Below are positions 16,620 through 32,300 of a stretch of DNA of 64,000 bases, piece after piece. The translations under genes were made by a program, and so were the position numbers. The DNA is from Aristolochia californica (Eukaryota; Streptophyta; Magnoliopsida; Piperales; Aristolochiaceae). A model generated the notes under the pieces. That model was not told where the DNA came from, did no database searches, and saw only the letters and a program-made list of their open reading frames with translations. Position 1 is the stretch's first letter. Each line of letters begins with the position of its first letter. Location: the NCBI GenBank assembly GCA_029961685.1, contig JARWKL010000007.1:13215013-13279012 (forward strand), given 5' to 3'.

Positions 16620-19600
16620 TTTACTTTCTATATTTCAGTTAACTTTCTATGTTTCATATTTCTTTCTACATTTTATTTTTCTTTCTTTATTTTAACCTTT
16701 TTTCTATATTTCATTTTACTTTCTATATTTCACCTTTTTTTCTTTAATTCATGTTACTTTCTATACATCATTTTTTTACTATATTTTATTTTACTTTCTA
16801 TATTTCATCTTTCTTTATAAATTTTATTTTACTTTTTATATTTCATCATTCTTTCTGTATTTCATTTTACTTTATTTATTTCATCTTTCTTTCTGTATTT
16901 CACTTCACTTTCTATATTTCATCTTTCTTTATATATTTCATTTTAGTTTCTATATTTCATCTTTCTTTCTTTATTTCATGTTACTTTCTATATATCGTTT
17001 TTCTTACTATATTTCATTTTACATTCTATATTTTATTTTACTTTCTATACTTCATCATTCTTTCTGTATTACATTTTACTCTCTATATTTCATCTTTCTT
17101 TCTTTATTTTATTTTACTTTCTATATTTCATCTCACTTTCTATATTTCATATTACTTTCTATTTTTCATCTTACCTTCTATTTTTCATTTTCTTTTCTAT
17201 ATTTCATCTTCTTTCTACATTTTATTTTACTTTCTATAATTCAACTTTTTTTCTTTATTTTATCTTTCTTTCAATTTTTCCTTTTTCTTTCAATATTTCA
17301 TTTTTTTTATTTTTCTTTCTTCTTTCATTCTATATTACATTTTACTTTCTACATTTCATCTTTCTTTAGATATTTCATTTTACTTTCTATATTTCATATT
17401 TCATTCTGTATTTCATTTTACTATCTTTATTTTTACCTTCTTTCTATATTTTATTTTACTTTCTATATTTCATCTTTCTTTCTAAATTTCATTTTACTTT
17501 CTATATTTAATCTTTCTTTCTGTATTTAATTTTACTTTCTATATTTCATCTTTCTTTCTATATTTTATTTTACTTTCTATTTTTCATCTTACTTTCTATT
17601 TTTCATTTTACTTTCTATATTCCAACTTCTTTCTATATTTCATTTTCCTTTCTATAATTCATCTTTCTTTCTGTAATTCATCTTTCTTTCCATATATCCT
17701 TTTTCTTTCCATATTTCATTTTTTTATTTCATCTCTCTTTCTATATTACATTTTACTTTCTATATTTCTTCTTTCTTTATATATTTCTTTTTACTTTCTA
17801 TGTTTCATATTTCTTTATATATTTCATTTTACTTTCTTTATTTTAACCTTCTTTCTATATTTCATTTTACTTTCTATTTTTCATCTTTCTTTCTTTAATT
17901 CATGTTACTTTCTATACATCATTTTTTTAATATATTTTATTTTACTTTCTATTTTTCATCCTCCTTTGTAAATTTCATTTTCCTCTTTGTTTTTCATCTT
18001 TCTTTCTATATTTCATTTTACTTTCTATATTTCATCTTTCTTTCTATATTTCATTTCACTTTCTATATTTCATCTTACTTTCTATATTTCATTTTAGTTT
18101 CTATATTTCATCTTTCTTTCTTTATTTCAAGCTACTTTCTATATATCATTTTTCTTACTATATTTCATTTTACATTCTATATTTTATTTTACTTTCTATA
18201 CTTCATCATTCTTTCTGTATTTCATTTTACATTCTATATTTCGATATTCTTTCTTTATTTTATTTCACTTTCTATATTTCATCTGACTCTCTATATTTCA
18301 TTTACTTTCTATTTTTCATCTTACCTTCTATTTTTTATTTTACTTTCTATATTTCATCTTCTTTCTTCATTTCGTTTTAATTTATATAATTCAACTTTCT
18401 TTCTATATTTTATCTTTCTTTCCATTTTTCCTTTTTCTTTCAATATTTCATTTTTTTTATTTTTATTTATTCTTTCTTTCTATATTTCATCTTTCTTTAG
18501 ATATTTCATTTTACTTTCTATATTTCATATTTCATATTTCATTCTATATTTCATTTTACTTTCTTTATTTTAAACTTCTTTCTATATTTTATTTTACTTT
18601 CTATATTTCATCTTTCTTTCTAAATTTCATTTTACTTTCTATATTTAATCTTTCTTTCTGTATTTCGTTTTACTTTCTATATTTCGTTTTACTTTCTATA
18701 TTTCATCTTTCTTTTTATATTTTATTTTACTTTCTATTTTTCATCTTACTTTCTATTTTTCATTTTACTTTCTATATTTCAACTTCTTTCTATATTTCAT
18801 TTTACTTTCTATAATTCATCTTTCTTTCCATATTTCCGATTTCATTCAATATTTCATTTTTTTATTTCATCTTTCTTTCTTTTTTACATTTTACTTTCTA
18901 TATTTCATCTTTCTTTCTTTATTTTATTTTACTTTCTATATTTCATCTCACTTTCTATATTTCATCTTACTTTCTATTTTTCATCTTACCTTCTATTTTA
19001 CATTTTACTTTCTATATTTCATCTTCTTTCTACATTTCATTTTACTTTCTATAATTTAACTTTCTTTCTATATTTTATCTTTCTTTCCATTTTTCCTTTT
19101 TCTTTCAATATTTCATTTTTTTTATTTTTCTTTCTTCTTTCTTTCTATATTACATTTTACTTTTTATATTTCATCTTTCTTTAGATATTTCATTTTACTT
19201 TCTATATTTCATATTTCATTCTATATTTCATTTTATTTTTCTTTATTTTAACCTTCTTTCTATATTTTATTTTACTTTCTATATTTCATCTTTCTTCTAA
19301 ATTTCATTTTACTTTCTAAATTTAATCTCTATTTCTGTATTTCATTTTACTTTCGATATTTCATCTTTCTTTTTATAATTTATTTTACTTTCTATTTTTC
19401 ATCTTACTTTCTATTTTTCATTTTACTTTCTATATTTCAACTTCTTTCTATATTTCATTTTCCTTTCTATAATTCATCTTTCTTTCTATAATTCATCTTT
19501 CTTTCCATATTTCCTTTTTCTTTCAATATTTCATTTTTTTTATTTCATCTTTCTTTCTATATTACATTTTACTTTCTATATTTCATCTTTCTTTATATAT

Positions 19601-21000
19601 TTCTTTTTACTTTCTATGTTTCATATTTCTTTCTATATTTCATTTTACTTTCTTTATTTTAACCTTCTTTCTATATTTCATTTTACTTTCAATTTTTCAC
19701 CTTTCTTTCTTTATTTCATGTTACTTTCTATACATCATTTTTTTTACTATATTTTATTTTACTTTCTATATTTCATCTTTCTTTATAAATTTTATTTTAC
19801 TTTTTATGTTTCATCTTTCTTTCTATATTTCATTTTAATTTCTATATTTCATCTTTCTTTCTATATTTCATTGCACTTTCTATATTTCATCTTTTTTTCT
19901 ATATTTCATTTTAGTTTCTATATTTCATCTATCTTTCTTTATTTCATGTTACTTTCTATATATCGTTTCTCTTACAATATTTTATTTTACATTGTATATT
20001 TTATTTTACTTTTTATACTTAATCATTTTTTCTGTATTTAATTTTACTTTCTATATTTCATCTTTCTTTCTTTATTTTATTTTACTTTCTATATTTCATC
20101 TCACTTTCTATATTTCATCTCACTTTCTATATTTCATCTTACTTTCTATTTTTCATTTTACTTTCTATATTTCATCTTCTTTCTACATTTCATTTTACTT
20201 TCAATAATTCAACTTTCTTTCCATTTTCCCTTTTTCTTTCAATATTTCAATTTTTTTTTATTTTTTTTGGTCTTTCTTTCTATATTGAATTTTACTTTAT
20301 ATATTTCATCTTTCTTTAGATATTTCATTTTACTTTCTAAATTTCATATTTCATTCTATATTTCATTTTACTTTCTTTATTTTAACATTCTTTCTATATT
20401 TTATTTTACTTTCTATATTTCATCTTTCTTTCTAAATTTCATTTTACTTTCTATATTTAATCTTTCTTTCTGTATTTCATTTTACTTTCAATATTTCATC
20501 ATTCTTTCTATATTATATTTTACTTTCTATTTGATCTTTCTTTATGTATTTCATTTTACTTTCTATATTTCATCTTTCTTTTTATATTTTATTTTACTTT
20601 CTATTTTTCATCTTACTTTTTCTTTTTCAATTTACTTTCTATATTTCATCTTACTTTCTATTTTTCATCTTACCTTCTATTTTTCATTTTACTTTCTATT
20701 TTTCATCTTACTTTCTATTTTTCATTTTACTTTCTATATTTCAACTTCTTTCTATATTTCATTTTACTTTCTATAATTCATCTTTCTTTCTATATTTCAT
20801 CTTTCTTTCCATATTTTCATTTTCATTCAATATTTCATTTTTTTATTTCCTCTTTCTTTCTGTTTTACATTTTAATTTCTACATTTTATCTTTCTTTCTA
20901 CATTTCCTTTAACTTTCTAAATATCTTCGCACTTTCTATATTTCATTTTACCTTCTTTCTATATTTCATCTTTCTTTCTTTATTTGATGTTACTTTCGAT
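16620..21000 (+). repeat. Higher-order satellite block, copy 1 of 3
   Basis: This segment shares an ordered set of rare variants with 42.2-46.4 kb: cagttaactttctatg (about 16,636 and 42,197), a Tctgtaattcatc/catatatcc-type pair (about 17,670 and 43,225), tcgatattctttc (18,241 and 43,801), and tacttaatcatttttt (about 20,026 and 45,502). The offset stays near 25.5 kb. Shared order and spacing of rare variants means segmental duplication of the array, not independent mutation. Boundaries are approximate. Confidence 0.75.
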
Positions 21001-23940
21001 ATTTCATCTTTCTTTATATATTTCATTTTACTTTCTATATTTCATTACACTTTCTATATTTCATATTTCATTCTATATTTCATTTTACTTTCTTTATTTT
21101 AGCCTTCTTTCTATATTTTATTTTACTTTTTATATTTCATCTTTCTTTAGATATTTAATTCTATATTTCATTTTACTTTCTTTATTTTAACCTTCTTTGT
21201 ATATTTTATTTTACTTTCTATATTTCATCTTTCTTTCTAAATTTTATTTTACTTTCTATTTTTCATCTTACTTTCTATTTTTTATTTTTCTTTCTATATT
21301 TCAACTTCTTTCTATATTTCATTTTACTTTCTATAATTCATCTTTTTTTCTATAATTCATCTTTCTTTCCATATTTCCATTTTCATTCAATATTTCATTT
21401 TTTTATTTCATCTTTCTTTCTGTTTTACATTTTATCTTTCTTTCTACATTTCCTTTAACTTTCTAAATATCTTCGCACTTTCTATTTTTCATTTTACCTT
21501 CTTTCTATATTTCATTATAGTTTCTATATTTCATCTTTCTTTCTTTATTTGATGTTACTTTCGATATTTCATCTTTCTTTATATATTTCATTTTACTTTC
21601 TATATTTCATTACACTTTCTATATTTCATATTTCTTTCTATATTTCATTTTACTTTCTTTATTTTAGCCTTCTTTCTATATTTTATTTTACTTTTATATT
21701 TCATCTTTCTTTAGATATTTTATTTTACTTTCTATATTTCATATTTCATTCTGTATTTCATTTTACTTTCTTTATTTTAACCTTCTTTGTATATTTTATT
21801 TTACTTTCTATATTTCATCTTTCTTTCTAAATTTTATTTTACTTTCTATTTTTCATCTTACTTTCTATTTTTCATTTTACTTTCTATATTTCAACTTATT
21901 TCTATATTTCATTTTACTTTTTATAATTCATCTTTCTTTCCATATTTCCATTTCCATTCAATATTACATTTTTTTATTTCATCTTTCTTTCTGTTTTACA
22001 TTTTACTTTCTATATTTTATCTTTCTTTCTACATTTCCTTTAACTTTCTAAATATCTTCGCACTTTCTATATTTCATTTTACCTTATTTCTATATTTCAT
22101 TTTAGTTTCTATATTTCATCTTTCTTTCTTTATTTGATGTTACTTTCGATATTTCATCTTTCTTTATATATTTTATTTTACTTTCTATATTTCATTACAC
22201 TTTCTACATTTCATATTTCATTCTATATTTCATTATACTTTCTATATTTTAGCCTTCTTTCTATATTTTATTTTTCTTTCTATATTTCATCTTTCTTTCT
22301 AAATTTCATTGTACTTTCTATATTTAATCTTTCTTTCTGTATTTCATTTTACTTTGTATATTTCATCTTTCTTTTTATATTTTATTTTAATTTCTATTTT
22401 TCATCTTACTTTTTATTTTTCAATTTACTTTCTATATTTCATCTTACTTTCTATTTTTCATCTTACCTTCTATTTTTCATTTTACTTTCTATTTTTCATC
22501 TTACTTTCTATTTTTCATTTTACTTTCTGTATTTCAACTTCTTTCTATATTTCGTTTTACTTTCTATAATTCATCTTTATTTCTATAATTCATCTTTCTT
22601 TCCATATTTCCATTTTCATTCAATATTTCATTTTTTTATTTCATCTTTCTTTCTGTTTTACATTTTACTTTCTATATTTTATCTTTCTTTCTACATTTCC
22701 TTTAACTTTCTAAATATCTTCGCACTTTCTATATTTCATTTTACCTTATTTCTATATATCATTTTAGTTTCTATATTTCATCTTTCTTTCTTTATTTGAT
22801 GTTACTTTCGATATTTCATCTTTCTTTATATATTACATTTTACTTTCTATATTTCATATTTCATTCTATATTTCATTTTACTTTCGGTATTTTAGCCTTC
22901 TTTCTATATTTTATTTTACTTTTTATATTTCATCTTTCTTTAGATATTACATTCTATATTTCATTTTACTTTCTTTATTTTAACCTTCTTTGTATATTTT
23001 ATTTTACTTTCTATATTTCATCTTTCTTTCTAAATTTTATTTTACTTTCTATTTTTCATCTTACTTTCTATTTTTCATTTTACTTTCTATATTTCAACTT
23101 CTTTCTATATTTCATTTTACTTTCTATAATTCATCTTTCTTTCTATAATTCATCTTTCTTTCCATATTTCCATTTTCATTCAATATTTCATTTTTTTATT
23201 TCATCTTTCTTTCTATTTTACATTTTACTTTCTATATTTTATCTTTCTTTCTACATTTCCTTTAACTTTCTAAATATCTTCGCACTTTCTATATTTCATT
23301 TTACCTTCTTTCTATATTTCATTTTAGTTTCTATATTTCATCTTTCTTTCTTTATTTGATGTTACTTTCGATATTTCATCTTTCTTTATATATTTTATTT
23401 TACTTTCTATATTTCATTACACTTTCTACATTTCATATTTCATTCTATATTTCATTATACTTTCTATATTTTAGCCTTCTTTCTATATTTTATTTTTCTT
23501 TCTATATTTCATCTTTATTTCTAAATTTCATTGTTTCTATATTTAATCTTTCTTTCTGTATTTCATTTTTCTTTCTATATTTCATCTTTGTTTCTAAATT
23601 TCATTGTACTTTCTATATTTAATCTTTCTTTCTGTATTTCATTTTACTTTCTATATTTCATCTTTCTTTCTATATTTTATTTTACTTTCTATTTTTCATC
23701 TTACTTTCTATTTTTCATCTTCTTTCTACATTTCATTTTACTTTCTATAATTCAACTTTTTTTCTATATTTTATCTTTCTTTCTGTTTTTCATTTTACTT
23801 TCTATATTTCATCTTTCTTTCTACATTTCCTTTAACTTTCTAAATATCTTCGCACTTTCTACATTTCAGTTTACCTTCTTTCTACATTTCATTTTAGTTT
23901 CTGTATTTCATCTTTCTTTCTTTATTTCATGTTAATTTCT
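20900..23940 (+). repeat. Five-copy 0.56-0.66-kb tandem higher-order series
   Basis: The variant gatgttactttcgatattt recurs with its ATG at 20,987, 21,552, 22,137, 22,799 and 23,359, spacings 565, 585, 662 and 560 bp. Each unit also carries one ctaaatatcttcgcactttc element shortly upstream. The only other copy of this variant I see is near 46,394, at the end of a duplicated block. The nested array arose by local amplification. Confidence 0.82.
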
Positions 23941-25574
23941 ATATTTCATCTTTCTTTATATATTTCATTTTACTTTCTATATTTCACTATACTTTCTATA
24001 TTTCATTTTACTTTTTTTATTTTAACCTTCTTTCTCTATTTTATTTTACTTTCTATATTTCATCTTTCTTTCTAAATTTCATTTTATTTTCTTTATTTAA
24101 TCTTTCTTTATCTATTTCATTTTACTTTCTATATTTCATCTTTCTTTCTATATTTTATTTTACTTTCTATTTTTCATCTTACTTTCTATTTTTCATCTTA
24201 CTTTCTATTTTTCATTTTACTTTCTATATTTCAACTTCTTTCTATGTTTCATTTTCCTTTCTATAATTCATCTTTCTTTCTATAATTCATCTTACCTTCT
24301 ATTTTTTCATTTTAGTTCTATAATTCAACTTTCCTTTTATATTACTTCTTTCTTTATATATTTCATTTTACTTTCTATATTTCATATTTCATTCTATATT
24401 TCATTTTACTTTCTTTATTTTAACCGTCTTTCTATATTTTATTTTACCTTCTATATTTCATCTTTCTTTCTAAATTTCATTTTACTTTCTATATTTAATC
24501 TTTCTTTCTGTATTTCATTTTACTTTCTATATTTCATCTTTCTTTCTATATTTTGTTTTACTTTCTATTTTTCATCTTACTTTCTATTTTTCATTTACTT
24601 TCTATATTTCAACTTCTTTCTATATTTCATTTTCCTTTCTATAATTCATCTTTCTTTCTATAATTCATCTTTCTTTAAATATTTCCTTTTTCTTTCAATA
24701 TTTCATTTTTTTATTTCATCTTTCTTTCTATATTACATTTTACTTTCTATATTTCTTCTTTCTTTATATATTTCTTTTTACTTTCTATGTTTCATATTTC
24801 TTTCTATATTTCATTTTACTTTCTTTATTTTAACCTTCTTTCTATATTTCATTTTACTTTCTATTTTTCACCTTTCTTTCTTTAATTCATGTTACTTTCT
24901 ATACATCATTTTTTTTACTATATTTTATTTTACTTTCTATATTTCATCTTTCTTTATAAATTTCATTTTACTTTTTATATTTCAACTTTCTTTCTATATT
25001 TCATTTTACTTTCTATATTTCAACTTTCTTTCTATATTTCATTTCACTTTCTATATTTCATCTTTCTTTCTATATTTCATTTCAGTTTCTATATTTCATC
25101 TTTCTTTCTTTATTTCATGTTACTTTCTATATATCGTTTTTCTTACTATATTTCATTTTACATTCTATATTTTATTTTACTTTCTATACTTCATCATTCT
25201 TTCTGTATTTCATTTTACTTTCTATATTTCATCTTTCTTTCTTTATTTTATTTGACTTTCTATATTTCATCTCACTTTCTATATTTCATCTTACTTTCTA
25301 TTTTTCTTCTTACCTTCTATTTTTCATTTTACTTTCTATATTTCATCTTCTTTCTACGTTTCATTTTACTTTTTATAACTCAACTTTCTTTCTATATTTT
25401 ATCTTTCTTTCCAATTTTCCCTTTTTCTTTCAATATTTTAATTTATTTTATTTTTATTTCTTCTTTCTTTCTATAATACATTTTACTTTCTATATTTCAT
25501 CTTTCTTTAGATATTTCATTATACTTTCTATATTTCATATTTCATTCTATATTTCATTTTACTTTCTTTATTTT

Positions 25575-28500
25575 AACCCTCTCTCTATATTTTATTTTAC
25601 TTTCTATATTTCATCTTTCTTTCTAAATTTTATTTTACTTTCTATATTTAATCTTTCTTTTTGTATTTCATTTTACTTTCTATGTTTCATCTTTCTTTTT
25701 AAATTTTATTTTACTTTCCATTTTTCATCTTACTTTTTATTTTTCAATTTACTTTCTATATTTCATCTTAGTTTCTATTTTTCATCTTACCTTCTATTTT
25801 TCATTTTACTTTCTATATTTTATCTTCTTTCTACGTTTCATTTTACTCTCTATAATTCAACTTTCTTTCTATATTTTATCTTTCTTTCCATTTTCCCTTT
25901 TTCTTTCAATATTTTATTTTATTTTATTTTTATTTCTTCTTTCTTTCTATATTACATTTTACTTTCTATATTTCATCTTTCTTTAGATATTTTATTTTAC
26001 TTTCTATATTTGATATTTCATTCTATATTTCATTTTACCTTCTTTATTTTAACGTTATTTCTATATTTTATTTTACTTTCTATATTTCATCTATCTTTCT
26101 AAATTTCATTTTACTTTCTATATTTAATCTTTCTTTCTGTATTTAAATTTACTTTCTATATTTCGTCTTTCTTTTTATATTTTATTTTACTTTCTATTTT
26201 TCATCTTACTTTCTATATTTCAACTTCTTTCTATATTTCATTTTACTTTCTATAATTCATCTTTCTTTCTATAATTCATCTTTCTTTCCATATTTCCATT
26301 TTCATTCAATATTTCATTTTTTTATTTCATCTTTCTTTCTATTTTACATTTTACTTTTTATATTTCATCTTTCTTTCTCCATTTCCTTTAACTTTCTAAA
26401 TATCTTCGCACTTTCTATATTTCATTTTAGTTTCTATATTTCATCTTTTTTTCTTTATTTCATGTTACTTTCTATATTTCATCTTTCTTTATATATTTCA
26501 TTTTACTTTCTATATTTCATATTTCATTTTATATTTCATTTTACTTTCTTTATTTTAGCCGTCTTTCAATATTTTATTTTACTTTCTATATTTCATCTTT
26601 CTTTCTAAATTTCATTTTACTTTTTATATTTAATCTTTCTTTCTGTATTTTATTTTACTGTCTATATTTCATCTTTCTTTCAATATTTTATTTTACTTTC
26701 TATTTTTCATCTTACTTTCTATTTTTCATTTACTTTCTATATTTCAACTTCTATATTTCATTTTCCTTTCTATAATTCATCTTTCTTTAAATATTTCCGT
26801 TTTCTTTCAATATTTCATTTTTTTATTTCATCTTTCTTTCTATATTACATTTTACATTCTATATTTCAACTTTCTTCATATATTTCTTTTTACTTTCTAT
26901 GTTTCATATTTCTTTCTATATTTCATTTTACTTTCTTTATTTTAACCTTCTTTCTATGTTTCATTTTACTTTCAATTTTTCACCTTTCTTTCTTTAATTC
27001 ATGTTACTTTCTATACATCATTTTTTTTACTTTATTTTATTTTATCTCTATATTTCATCTTTCTTTATAAATTTTATTTTACTTTTTATATTTCATCTTT
27101 CTTTCTATATTTCATTTCACTTTCTATATTTCATCTTTCTTTCTATATTTCATTTTATTTTTTATATTTCGTCTTTCTTTCTTTATTTCATGTTACTTTC
27201 TATATATCGTTTTTCTTACTATATTTCATTTTACATTCTATATTTTATTTTATTTTCTATACTTCATCATTCTTTCTGTATTTCATTTTACTTTCTATAT
27301 TTCATCTTTCTTTCTTTATTTTATTTTACTTTCTATATTTCATCTCACTTTCTATATTTCTTCTTACTTTCTATTTTTCATCTTACCTTCTATTTTTCAT
27401 TTTACTTTCTATATTTCATCTTCTTTCTACGTTTCATTTTACTTTTTATAATTCAACTTTCTTTCTATATTTTATCTTTCTTTCCATTTTCCGTTTTTCA
27501 TTCAATATTTATTTTTATTTTATTTTTATTTCTTCTTTCTTTCTATATTACATTTTACTTTCTATATTTCATCTTTCTTTAGATATTTCATTTTACTTTC
27601 TATATTTCATTTTACTTTCTTTATTTTAACCTTCTTTCTATATTTTATTTTACTTTCTATGTTTCATTTTTCTTTCTAAATTTCATTTTACTTTCTATAT
27701 TCAATCTTTCTTTCTGTATTTCATTTTACTTTCTATATTTCATCTTTCTTTTTATATTTTATTTTACTTTCTATTTTTCATCTTACTTTTTATTTTTCAT
27801 TTTACTTTCTATATTTCAACTTCTTTCTATATTTCATTTTACTTTCTATAATTCATCTTTCTTTCTATAATTCATCTTTCTTTCCATATTCCATTTTCAT
27901 TCAATATTTCATTTTTTTATTTCATCTTTCTTTCTACATTTTCTTTAACTTTCTAAATATCTTCACACTTTCTATATTTTATTTTATCTTCTTTCTATAT
28001 TTCATTTTAATTTCTATATTTCATCTTTCTTTCGTTATTTCATGTTACTTTCTATATTTCATCTTTCTTTATATATTTCATTTTACTTTCTATATTTCAT
28101 TATACTTTTTATATTTCACATTTCATTCTATATTTCATCTTACTTTCTTTATTTTAACCTTCTTTCTATATTTTATTTACTTTCTATATTTCATCTTTCT
28201 TTCTAACTTTCATTTTACTTTCTATATTTAATCTTTCCTTCTGTATTTCATTTTACTTTCTATATTTCATCTTTTTTTTCTATATTTTATTTTACTTTCT
28301 ATTTTTCATCCTACTTTCTATTTTTCATTTTACTTTCTATATTACAACTTCTTTCTATATTTCATTTTCCTTTCTATAATTCATCTTTCTTTCTATAATT
28401 CATATTTCTTTTCATATTTCCTTTTTCTTTCAATATTTTATTTTTTTTATTTCATCTTTCTTTCTATATTACATTTTACTTTCTATATTTTATTTTTCTT

Positions 28501-29308
28501 TATATATTTCTTTTTACTTTCTATATTTCATATTTCTTTCTATATTTCATTTTACTTTCTTTATTTTAACCTTCTTTCTATATTTCATTTTACTTTCTAT
28601 TTTTCATCTTTCTTTCTTTAATTCATGTTACTTTCTATACATCATTTTTTTACTACATTTTATTTTACTTTCTATATTTCTTCTTTCTTTATAAATTTCA
28701 TTTTACTTTTTAAATTTCATCTTTCTTTCCATATTTCATTTTACTTTCTATATTTCATCTTTCTTTCTATATTTCATTTCACTTTCTATGTTTCATCTTT
28801 CTTTCTATATTTCATTTTTGTTTCTGTATTTCATCTTTCTTTCTTTATTTCATGTTACTTTCTATATATCGTTTCTCTTACTATATTTCATTTTACATTC
28901 TATATTTTATTTTACTTTCTATACTTCATCATTCTTTTTGTATTTCATTTTACTTTCTATATTTCATCTTTCTTTCTTTATTTTATTTTACTTTCTATAT
29001 TTCATCTCACTTTCTATATTTCATCTTCCTTTCTATTTTTCATCTTACCTTCTATTTTTCATTTTACTTTCTATATTTCATCTTCTTTCTACGTTTCATT
29101 TTACTTTCTATAATTCAACTTTCTTTCTAAATTTTATCTTTCTTTCCATTTTCCCTTTTTATTTCAATATTTGATTTTATTTTATTTTTACTTCTTCTTT
29201 CTTTCTATATTACATTTTACTTTCTATATTTCATATTTCTTTAGATATTTCATTTTACTTTCTATATTTCATATTTCATTCTATATTTCATTTTACTTTC
29301 TTTATTTT
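25575..29308 (+). repeat. 3.7-kb tandem higher-order unit, copy A
   Basis: The rare variant taaccctct occurs at about 25,576, 29,309 and 32,990, bounding two consecutive units of about 3.73 and 3.68 kb. Other rare markers repeat at the same distance: tttgatatttcattc (about 26,009 and 29,743), cttttttttctttatttcatg context (about 26,446 and 30,163), and the ttttttactacattttatt variant (about 28,648 and 32,366). This supports a recent tandem duplication inside the satellite. Confidence 0.8.
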
Positions 29309-32300
29309 AACCCTCTTTCTATATTTTATTTTACTTTCTATATTTCATCTTTCTTTCTAAATTTCATTTTACTTTCTATATTTAATCTTTCTTTTTGTAT
29401 TTCATTTTACTTTAGATATTTCTTCTTTCTTTTTATATTTTATTTTACTTTCCATTTTTCATCTTACTTTTTATTTTTCAATTTACTTTCTATATTTCAT
29501 CTTACTTTCTATTTTTCATCTTACCTTCTATTTTTCATTTTACTTACTATATTTCATCTTCTTTCTACGTTTCATTTTACTTTCTATAATTCAACTTTCT
29601 TTCTATATTTTATCTTTCTTTCCATTTTCCCTTTTTCTTTCAATATTTTATTTTATTTTATTTTTATTTCTTCTTTCTTTCTATATTACATTTTACTTTC
29701 TGTACTTCATCTTTCTTTAGATATTTCATTTTACTTTCTATATTTGATATTTCATTCTATATTTCATTTTACCTTCTTTATTTTAACGTTATTTCTATAT
29801 TTTATTTTACTTTCTATATTTCATCTATCTTTCTAAATTTCATTTTACTTTCTATATTTAATCTTTCTTTCCGTATTTAATTTTACTTTCTATATTTCGT
29901 CTTTCTTTCTATATTTTATATTACTTTCTATTTTTCATCTTACTTTCTATTTTTCTTTTTACTTTCTATATTTCAACTTCTTTCTATATTTCATTTTACT
30001 TTCTATAATTGATCTTTCTTTCTATAATTCATCTTTCTTTCCATATTTCCATTTTCATTCAATATTTCATTTTTTTATTTCATCTTTCTTTCTCCATTTC
30101 CTTTAACTTTCTAAATATCTTCGCACTTTCTATATTTCATTTTAGTTTCTATATTTCATCTTTTTTTCTTTATTTCATGTTACTTTCTATATTTCATCTT
30201 TCTTTATATATTTCATTTTACTTTCTATATTTCATATTCCATTTTATATTTCATTTTACTTTCTTTATTTTAGCCGTCTTTCTATATTTTATTTTACTTT
30301 CTATATTTCATTTTTCTTTCTAAATTTCATTTTACTTTTTATATTTAATCTTTCTTTCTGTATTTTATTTTACTTTCTATATTTTATTTTACTTTCTATT
30401 TTTCATCTTACTTTCTTTTTTTCATTTACTTTCTATATTTCATTTTCTTTTCTATAATTCATCTTTCTTTAAATATTTCCGTTTTCTTTCAATATTTCAT
30501 TTTTTTTATTTCATCTTTCTTTCTATATTACATTTTACTTTCTTTATTTCAACTTTCTTCATATATTTCTTTTTACTTTCTATATTTCATATTTCTTTCT
30601 ATATTTCATTTTACTTTCTTTATTTTAACATTTTTTCTATGTTTCATTTTACTTTCAATTTTTCACCTTTCTTTCTTTAATTCATGTTACTTTCCATACA
30701 TCATTTTTTTTACTATATTTTATTTTACTTTCTATATTTCATCTTTCTTTATAAATTTTATTTTACTTTTTATATTTCATCTTTCTTTCTATATTTTATT
30801 TTACTTTCTATATTTCAACTTTCTTTCTATATTTCATTTCACTTTCTATATTTCATCTTTCTTTCTATATTTCATTTTAGTTTCTATATTTCATCTTTCT
30901 TTCTTTATTTCATGTTACTTTCTATATATCGTTTTTCTTACTATATTTCATTTTACATTCTATATTTTATTTTATTTTCTATACTTCATCATTCTTTCTG
31001 TATTTCATTTTACTTTCTATATTTCATCTTTCTTTCTTTATTTTCTTTTACTTTCTATATTTCTTCTCACTTTCTATATTTCATCTTACTTTCTATTTTT
31101 CATCTTACCTTCTATTTTTTATTTTACTTTCTATATTTCATCTTCTTTCTACGTTTCATTTTACTTTCTATAATTCAACTTTCTTTCTAAATTTTATCTT
31201 TCTTTCCATTTTCCCTTTTTCTTTCAATATCTCTTTTTATTTTTTTTTTATTTCTTCTTTCTTTCTATATTACATTTTACTTTCTATATTTCATCTTTCT
31301 TTAGATATTTCATTTTACTTTCTATATTTCATTTTACTTTCTTTATTTTAACCTTCTTTCTATATTTTATTTTACTTTCTATGTTTCATTTTTCTTTCTA
31401 AATTTCATTTTACTTTCTATATTTAATCTTTCTTTCTTTATTTCATTTTACTTTCTATATTTTATCTTTCTTTTTATATTTTATTTTACTTTCTATTTTT
31501 CATCTTACTTTTTATTTTTCATTTTACTTTCTATATTTCAACTTCTTTCTATAATTCATTTTACTTTCTATAATTCATCTTTCTTTCTATAATTCATCTT
31601 TCTTTCCATATTCCATTTTTATTCAATATTTCATTTTTTTATTTCATCTTTCTTTCTACATTTTCTTTAACTTTCTAAATATCTTCACACTTTCTATATT
31701 TTATTTTATCTTCTTTCTATATGTCATTTTAGTTTCTATATTTCATCTTTCTTTCGTTATTTCATGTTAATTTCTATATTTCATCTTTCTTTATAAATTT
31801 CATTTTACTATCTATATTTCATTATACATTCTATATTTCATATTTCATTCTATATTTCATCTTACTTTCTTTATTTTAACCTTCTTTCTATATTTTATTT
31901 TACTTTATATATTTCATCTTTCTTTCTAACTTTCATTTTACTTTCTATATTTAATCTTTCTTTCTGTATTTCATTTTACTTTCTATATTTCATCTTTCTT
32001 TCTATATTTTATTTTACTTTCTATTTTTCATCCTACTTTCTATTTTTCATTTTACTTTCTATATTACAACTTCTTTCTATATTTCATTTTCCTTTCTATA
32101 ATTCATCTTTCTTTCTATAATTCATCTTTCTTTCCATATTTCCTTTTTCTTTCAATATTTTTTTTTTATTTCTTCTTTCTTTCTATGTTACATTTTACTT
32201 TCTATATTTCATTTTTCTTTATATATTTCTTTTTACTTTCTATGTTTCATATTTCTTTCTATATTTCATTTTACTTTCTTTATTTTAACCTTCTTTCTAT

